From NCBI GenBank assembly GCA_964353865.1, contig CAYGXJ010000036.1, positions 1-63,523 on the forward strand: 63,523 nucleotides of DNA, read 5' to 3'. Source of the DNA: RBG-16-64-43 sp964353865 (GTDB lineage Bacteria; Chloroflexota; Anaerolineae; Anaerolineales; RBG-16-64-43). Under the pieces are notes generated by a model. The model did no database searches. It saw nothing but the letters and a program-made list of their open reading frames with translations, and was not told where the DNA came from. Positions 58,719 through 63,523 of the stretch are shown one piece after another. The stretch's first letter is position 1. Each line of letters begins with the position of its first letter. The translations under genes were made by a program, and so were the position numbers.

Positions 58719-60362
58719 GTGCCAGTTGCGCAACGGTGGTGGGGCTGGGGTTCGGCCGACAAGCACGCCTCTCTTGAGGACCACCCCGCGCTAGGTCCCT
58801 TCCTCGATGCGCACGTAGGGCCAGCCGCCCGGCCCGTTCCTGTTCCCTCGCTCGATACGATCCACCTGCCTCGCAGCAAGGCCACACGCACGCTGCTCGC
58901 CGATCTGAGTCGCGCGCTTGCTTCAAGCCAGATCCAAACGGATGCCTTCGCCCGCCTGACTCACGCCATGGGCAAGGCCTACACCGACTTGATGCGGCTG
59001 CGTCTGAACGCCGTGCGCACCGCGCCGGACGTTGTTGTGCACCCCGCGTCGGATGATCAGGTGGAACGGATACTGGCATATGCCGAGCGTCACCAGGTGG
59101 CCATCGTGCCGTTCGGTGGAGGGACGACCGTCACCCAGGCGGTTGAATCGCCGCGTGCGCTCAATATGTGCCTCGACCTGAGCCGGATACAAGGGATGCG
59201 TTCGCTGGACGAGACCTCGCACTTGGCCGAGTTCGGTGCAGGCACACTCGGCCCGGAGCTTGAGCAGACGCTGCAGGCCAAGGGCTTCACTCTCGGCCAC
59301 TTCCCCCAATCCTTTGAGTGCAGCACCGTGGGCGGATGGATCGCCAGCCGCTCCTCGGGTCAGAATTCGATTGGCTATGGCCGCATTGAGGATATGGTGT
59401 ACGACATGCGGGTCCTCACGCCCGCTGGTCCGATGGACATTGGCCGGGCACCCGCCAGCGCGGCCGGGCCATCGCTCAAGGAAGTCCTCCTCGGATCGGA
59501 GGGTACACTGGGTATCATTACCCAGGCCACGCTCCGCATCCGCCCGCGCCCGGAGTCACGCGACTACCGGGCGTTCTTTTTCCATAGTTTCGAGGAAGGT
59601 GTGCAGGCGGTGCGCGGCCTGATGCAGAACGGGCCGCGCCCGGCGCTGGCTCGGCTCTCGGATGCAGACGAGACGCAGGCCGGATTGGCCCTCTCGCGCC
59701 GGCCCTCGAGCGCCCTGGCAGCCGCCGTACGCCGCGCCGGCCTGACGCTTGTGCCGCGCCTGGGCTACCCGCGGGCGTCGGCCGCTCTGCTCATACTCGG
59801 CTTTGAAGGCGAGACGGAGCGGGTGTCGGCCGATGCCGGCCGCGCGCGGCGCGAGATGGTGCGCGCTGGGGCCTTTCATCTGGGAACATCCCCCGGGCGG
59901 GATTGGCTGCGCGACCGCTTCCACCATCCTTATTTGCGGGATGTGTTCCTTGACCGCGGACTGATGGTGGATACGTTTGAGACGGCCACCCGCTGGTCGG
60001 AGATACTCCCCTTACATCTCCAACTGGGTGAGGCGGCGCGCCAGTCTCTCGGCGAACGCGGCTACGTGATGTGCCACGTTTCGCATGCGTATGAGACGGG
60101 CGCCTCGCTGTATTTCACCTTCATGGCTCCGCAGGATAGCGCCGATCCGCTCGCGCAATGGCAGCGGGTTAAGCAGGCGGTCACCCGTCGCATCATGAGC
60201 CTGGGCGCGACCCTCACTCACCATCACGGGATCGGGCGGTCGCATGCGTCGTGGCTCAAGGAGGAAGTTGGGCTGGCCGGATACCAACTGCTCCTGGCGG
60301 TGAAGCATCATGTGGATCCGCAGAGCATCCTCAACCCGGGCGTGCTGTGGAGGCCTCGGTGA
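58719..60362 (+). CDS. FAD-binding oxidase like alkylglycerone-phosphate synthase
   Basis: A 547-residue protein of the vanillyl-alcohol-oxidase/PCMH-type FAD family with alkylglycerone-phosphate synthase (ADPS) features. The N-terminus has QRWWGWG; the FAD loop is IVPFGGGTTVTQAV and FECSTVGGWIASRSSGQNS. The C-terminal half holds CHVSHAYETGASLYFTF and the His-rich THHHGIGRSHASW, both matching ADPS. ADPS makes ether-linked glycerolipids in eukaryotes; bacterial relatives are mostly uncharacterised. The start is GTG 58719. Its stop overlaps the GlpD-type gene (GTGA), linking it to glycerol 3-phosphate / DHAP chemistry. Confidence 0.82.
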   Translation: MPVAQRWWGWGSADKHASLEDHPALGPFLDAHVGPAARPVPVPSLDTIHLPRSKATRTLLADLSRALASSQIQTDAFARLTHAMGKAYTDLMRLRLNAVRTAPDVVVHPASDDQVERILAYAERHQVAIVPFGGGTTVTQAVESPRALNMCLDLSRIQGMRSLDETSHLAEFGAGTLGPELEQTLQAKGFTLGHFPQSFECSTVGGWIASRSSGQNSIGYGRIEDMVYDMRVLTPAGPMDIGRAPASAAGPSLKEVLLGSEGTLGIITQATLRIRPRPESRDYRAFFFHSFEEGVQAVRGLMQNGPRPALARLSDADETQAGLALSRRPSSALAAAVRRAGLTLVPRLGYPRASAALLILGFEGETERVSADAGRARREMVRAGAFHLGTSPGRDWLRDRFHHPYLRDVFLDRGLMVDTFETATRWSEILPLHLQLGEAARQSLGERGYVMCHVSHAYETGASLYFTFMAPQDSADPLAQWQRVKQAVTRRIMSLGATLTHHHGIGRSHASWLKEEVGLAGYQLLLAVKHHVDPQSILNPGVLWRPR

Positions 60363-61996
60363 AGCTCGATCGCGAGCAGCACTGGTCGAGGCTGGAGCGC
60401 GAGACATTCGATCTGGTGGTGATCGGCGCCGGCATCGTGGGCGCCGGCGTGGCCTGGGATGCAGCCCTGCGCGGTTATCGGGTGGCCCTCATCGAGCAAG
60501 ATGACTTTGCTTTCGGCACTTCCAGCCGCTCCTCGCGCATGATCCACGGCGGGCTGCGCTACCTCGAGTATCTGCACCTGGGGCTCGTGCGCGAGGCCAG
60601 CCAGGAGCGCGGGGTGCTGCTGCGTCTGGCGCCTGGCCTGGTTCGGCGTACTCCCTTCCTCATCCCGTTCTATCAGCACGATCACCCTGGGCCGCGGGTG
60701 ATGAACGCCGGATTGAGTGTGTATGAACTGCTGGGATCGGTCAGCCGCGCCCAGCACCACCGCATGCTGCGACCGCAGGAGGCCCTCGTTCGCGAGTCGG
60801 TGCTTCTGACCCGCGGATTGAAGGGCGCAGCGCGCTACTACGACGCGTTGTGTGATGATGCGCGCTTGGTGTGGGCGGTCGTGCGGGCCGCTGCCCAGGC
60901 GGGGGCGGTCGTCTGCAACCATGCGCGAGTTGTTGATCTCGGGCGCAATGCCCGCGGAACGATCGCCTCGGTTGCGGTGCACGACCGGCTGCGCGGGCGG
61001 CACGCGGAGGTGCGCGCGACGGTCGTGGTCAATGCGGCGGGCCCGTGGGCGGATGCCATCCGTGCGATGGATGAGCCCGGGGCGCGTCCGCTGCTGCGCC
61101 CGACCAAGGGCATTCATCTCGTTTTCCGGCGTGAGCGCTTCCCGTGCACGCATGCCGTGGTCTTTTCTTCGCCGCGCGATCATCGCAAGCTGTTTCTCGT
61201 CCCGTGGGGGCGGTTCGCCTACGTTGGAACGACCGATACCGACTACACCGGCCGTCTGGAGGAGGCCTCCGCCGACCCGGATGACGTGGCCTACGTGCTG
61301 GAGGCGATGTGCGCTTCGTTTCGCGAGGTACAGGGGGCGGAGGCGGACGTTCTCAGCACCTGGGCCGGCGTGCGCAACCTGCTGCGCAATGACGAGGAGC
61401 GCCCCGGGCGCGTTTCGCGCGAGCATCGCTATGTGAGGAGCGCCTCGGGGTTGCTCACCGTGGCTGGCGGCAAGCTGACCACATTCCGCTCCATGGCGGC
61501 CAAGGTCGTCGACCTGGCCAGCCCGCGCTTGCCCGCGCCGCGGCGGCCATCCGTCACGCGCGGACATGCGATTCTGCCGCAGGCCGTCGTGCCGGAAGAA
61601 GGTGAGCTGGAAGACGACCTGATGCGCCAGCTGCTATGGTCGTACGGGGGCGAGGCGTGGAGCGTGGTCCGCCGCGCGCTGGAGACGCCGCAGCTTTCAA
61701 AACGCCTCGAACCGGGCCTCGCCTACCCGTGGGCCTGCGTGCGCCATGCGGTTGATGAAGAGATGGCCCAAACCATCAGCGACGTCCTCATCCGCCGGAC
61801 GCGGGTCATCCTGGAATCGCCCGACGGGGGGATGCACTTGGCCCCGCGGGTGGGCCAGACGCTGGCCCGCGAGTTGGGATGGACTGTCTCCGAAATAGAT
61901 CAGCAAGTGCGGGAGTACCGGCACAGCGTTGCCCTTTCGCGAGCTTTCGCTCGCCCGAAGCAGCCGAAAGGCGGCCGGATCGAGGAGGAAGCCTAA
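60359..61996 (+). CDS. glpD: FAD-dependent glycerol-3-phosphate dehydrogenase (GlpD/GlpA-type)
   Basis: A 545-residue enzyme that oxidises glycerol 3-phosphate to dihydroxyacetone phosphate at the membrane, feeding electrons to quinones. FAD site: LVVIGAGIVGAGVAWDAALR and FGTSSRSSRMIHGGLRYLE. Others: VVNAAGPWADAI, PTKGIHLVF, VPWGRFAYVGTTDTDY, AGVRNLLRNDE and TVAGGKLTTFRSMA. The C-terminal domain is present. The start is GTG 60359, overlapping the upstream FAD oxidase; the frame open to 60251 lies inside that gene. Confidence 0.93.
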   Translation: MKLDREQHWSRLERETFDLVVIGAGIVGAGVAWDAALRGYRVALIEQDDFAFGTSSRSSRMIHGGLRYLEYLHLGLVREASQERGVLLRLAPGLVRRTPFLIPFYQHDHPGPRVMNAGLSVYELLGSVSRAQHHRMLRPQEALVRESVLLTRGLKGAARYYDALCDDARLVWAVVRAAAQAGAVVCNHARVVDLGRNARGTIASVAVHDRLRGRHAEVRATVVVNAAGPWADAIRAMDEPGARPLLRPTKGIHLVFRRERFPCTHAVVFSSPRDHRKLFLVPWGRFAYVGTTDTDYTGRLEEASADPDDVAYVLEAMCASFREVQGAEADVLSTWAGVRNLLRNDEERPGRVSREHRYVRSASGLLTVAGGKLTTFRSMAAKVVDLASPRLPAPRRPSVTRGHAILPQAVVPEEGELEDDLMRQLLWSYGGEAWSVVRRALETPQLSKRLEPGLAYPWACVRHAVDEEMAQTISDVLIRRTRVILESPDGGMHLAPRVGQTLARELGWTVSEIDQQVREYRHSVALSRAFARPKQPKGGRIEEEA

Positions 61997-61998
61997 GC

Positions 61999-63222
61999 AT
62001 GCAAACCCTGTGGGATCATCGTTACGCCCAACGCACACAACGCATGGGTAGCTCGGCCATCCGCGAGCTGCTGAAGCTCACAGAGCAGCCGGAGATCATT
62101 TCCTTCGCGGGAGGGCTGCCTGGCCCGGATGTCTTCCCGATCGAAGAGGTCTCTCAAGCGTGTGAACGGGTGCTGGCAGAATCCGGGGCGCAGGCGCTGC
62201 AGTATGGCACCACCGAGGGTTTCCAGCCGCTGAGGGAGATGATCGCCCGCCACTCGATGCGCTACGGCCTCGAGATCACTGCGGAGAACGTGCTCATCAC
62301 CTCCGGCTCGCAACAAGCGCTCGACCTGCTGGGGCGGATATTCATCAACCGCGGCGACCACATCTTGGTGGAGAACCCCACCTACCTGGGCGCGATCCAG
62401 GCCTGGAATGCTGTCGGGGCGGAGTTCGTGCCCGTGGCGATTGACCACGATGGCATGGTGACCGATGCACTGGAAGACGCTATGCGCACCGGACCCAAGT
62501 TCATCTACATCCTGCCGAATTTCCAGAATCCTACCGGCGTCACGCTGTCACTCGAGCGCCGTCAGCGGCTGGTCGAGATTGCCGACCGTCACGGCGTGCC
62601 CATCGTAGAGGACGATCCGTACGGCCAACTGCGTTTCGAGGGAGAGCACTTGCCGACGGTGAGCCGGCTGGATGGCGAACAGCGACGCAATGGGGACCCG
62701 TGCTACCGGGGCAACGTGATCTACCTGAGCACATTCTCGAAGACGCTCTCGCCCGGGCTGCGCCTGGCATGGGTCGTTGCACCGCCGGAGGTGATCCGCA
62801 AGCTGGTGCAGGCCAAGCAGGGCGCCGATCTCCACACCGCGACGTTCAACCAGATGATCGCCTTCGAAGTTGCGCGGGGGGGCTTCCTCAACCGGCACGT
62901 CCGCCTCATTCGCGAAGTTTACTGCGAGCGGCGCAACGTCATGCTGCAGGCTATGGAAGATCACTTCCCGAAGGCGGTGCAGTGGACTCGCCCGCAGGGC
63001 GGCCTCTTCCTGTGGGCAACGCTGCCGGAAGGAATGAAGTCCGCCGACGTTCTCCAGGATGCGGTCGCGGAGAAAGTTGCATTCGTACCCGGCTCTCCTT
63101 TCTTTTCGAAGGGCGGGGGGGAGAACACCATGCGCTTGAACTTTTCGAACGCGCCGCCGGCAAAGATCCGCGAGGGCATGGCGCGCCTGGGGCGCGTCCT
63201 GCAGCGCCGCATGGGCGGCTGA
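61999..63222 (+). CDS. PLP-dependent aminotransferase, LysN/MocR-aminotransferase type
   Basis: A 407-residue class I aminotransferase. Features: FAGGLPGPDVFP, the LQYGTTEGFQPLREMIA segment, NVLITSGSQQALDLLGRIF, the FQNPTGVTLS core and the PLP Lys in YLSTFSKTLSPGLRLAW. The GLP-x-PD-x-FP start and YG-x-TEGF pattern are typical of 2-aminoadipate (LysN)-like and related aminotransferases with broad specificity. No HTH domain is present, so it is not MocR itself. ATG 61999 follows GAGGAGGAAGCC, two bases after glpD, so it is cotranscribed. Substrate is uncertain. Confidence 0.88.
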   Translation: MQTLWDHRYAQRTQRMGSSAIRELLKLTEQPEIISFAGGLPGPDVFPIEEVSQACERVLAESGAQALQYGTTEGFQPLREMIARHSMRYGLEITAENVLITSGSQQALDLLGRIFINRGDHILVENPTYLGAIQAWNAVGAEFVPVAIDHDGMVTDALEDAMRTGPKFIYILPNFQNPTGVTLSLERRQRLVEIADRHGVPIVEDDPYGQLRFEGEHLPTVSRLDGEQRRNGDPCYRGNVIYLSTFSKTLSPGLRLAWVVAPPEVIRKLVQAKQGADLHTATFNQMIAFEVARGGFLNRHVRLIREVYCERRNVMLQAMEDHFPKAVQWTRPQGGLFLWATLPEGMKSADVLQDAVAEKVAFVPGSPFFSKGGGENTMRLNFSNAPPAKIREGMARLGRVLQRRMGG

Positions 63223-63259
63223 GCCGCGCAGGTCGACCAGGGGTCGAGAAGAGAAAACG

Positions 63260-63282
63260 ACGGGCACCCATGGGGTGCCCGT
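63260..63282. terminator. Terminator between convergent aminotransferase and membrane gene
   Basis: Perfect 10-bp stem ACGGGCACCC / GGGTGCCCGT with loop ATG, 37 bases after the aminotransferase stop. No strong T-tract on the plus strand; a TTTTCTC run on the minus side suits the convergent gene. Confidence 0.6.
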
Positions 63283-63305
63283 TGCGGTTCATACGGGCGC
63301 AATGT

Positions 63306-63523
63306 TCAGGCCTGCACCAGGAACGCGGTGAGGTACGTCACCCCAACGCCGGCAAGGAAGGCGGCCAAGTTGAGCCAGGTGACGAAGGGCGTCCCTTCAA
63401 TCCGTGCACGCTGCAACAGCATGCGCCCGACCTGGGCAATGACTTGCCACACGGCGCCAAGCGCGATACCAAGGAAGAGCGTCCCCAAAACCGGCGAGTA
63501 GGCAAAGCCGCCGATCCACGCGC
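63306..63523 (-). CDS. C-terminal end of a membrane protein, 5' part beyond the window
   Basis: The minus-strand frame is open from the window end to the stop at 63306, so at least 71 C-terminal residues of a longer protein are present. It has two hydrophobic segments (VLGTLFLGIALGAVWQVIAQ and WLNLAAFLAGVGVTYLTAFL). The in-frame TTG at 63488 is unlikely to be the start because similar hydrophobic sequence (AWIGGFAYSP) continues upstream. The pattern recalls C-termini of ZIP-type metal transporters, but this is weak. Confidence 0.55.
   Translation of the reverse strand, partial: AWIGGFAYSPVLGTLFLGIALGAVWQVIAQVGRMLLQRARIEGTPFVTWLNLAAFLAGVGVTYLTAFLVQA

Overview
The window looks like a chromosomal segment of a GC-rich member of the Chloroflexota, most likely an Anaerolineae-type lineage. 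This is inferred from gene content and style and was not tested by any search. The hints are coenzyme F420 genes beside a flavin-type (LLM) oxidoreductase, many lipoproteins with Thr/Pro- or Ala/Pro-rich linkers after the lipid-anchored cysteine, a 14-repeat WD40 lipoprotein, an alaS / baseplate-J-like / ruvX / mltG block, and several molybdenum hydroxylases. No phage, insertion sequence, CRISPR array, rRNA or tRNA was seen.

Left part (1-17143, all +): the end of cofD, then cofC (F420 biosynthesis), an LLM-family oxidoreductase and a PaaI-type thioesterase. These run into xanthine-dehydrogenase-family (XDH) complex 1 (FAD subunit plus a fused 2Fe-2S/molybdopterin subunit). Next come xdhC, a WD40 lipoprotein, and XDH complex 2 (a fused FAD/2Fe-2S subunit and a separate molybdopterin subunit), with two tandem 119-residue membrane proteins of a shared, unrecognised family between its subunits. 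The block ends with the molybdenum-hydroxylase maturation genes yqeB and a yqeC-mocA fusion.

Middle (17190-31733): a minus-strand housekeeping block (SpoIIAA-like protein, mltG, ruvX, baseplate-J-like membrane protein, alaS), then on + a Yip1-like membrane protein, degV, a translationally coupled trio (TPR protein, UROD-like protein, cell-wall-hydrolase lipoprotein) and folD. A large minus-strand membrane protein follows.

Central metabolic cluster (31962-49185, all +): 8-oxoguanine deaminase, adenine deaminase, a GntR/UTRA regulator, an aspartate-carbamoyltransferase-like enzyme, a YgeW-like carbamoyltransferase, carbamate kinase, a BMP-family nucleoside-type ABC importer (four genes), a threonine-synthase-like PLP enzyme and XDH complex 3. 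Read together this is a purine import and catabolism module. Purines would be deaminated and oxidised, and carbamoyl groups recovered as carbamoyl phosphate for ATP formation. It parallels the E. coli ygeW-yqeA-yqeB-yqeC-mocA-ssnA region, although yqeB/yqeC/mocA lie 15 kb away here. A promoter with a good -35, 17-bp spacing and an inverted repeat over its -10 precedes the cluster.

Right part (49231-63523): plsY; a minus-strand dipeptide-type ABC importer (two permeases and a substrate-binding protein whose domain order is circularly permuted) with a strong promoter and structured leader; a multipass membrane protein; a prepilin peptidase; secD/secF with an attenuator-like leader; an alkylglycerone-phosphate-synthase-like FAD oxidase overlapping a GlpD-type dehydrogenase; a LysN-like aminotransferase; and the end of a minus-strand membrane protein. 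Most antisense and out-of-frame ORFs are shadows of GC-rich coding sequence and were left out.
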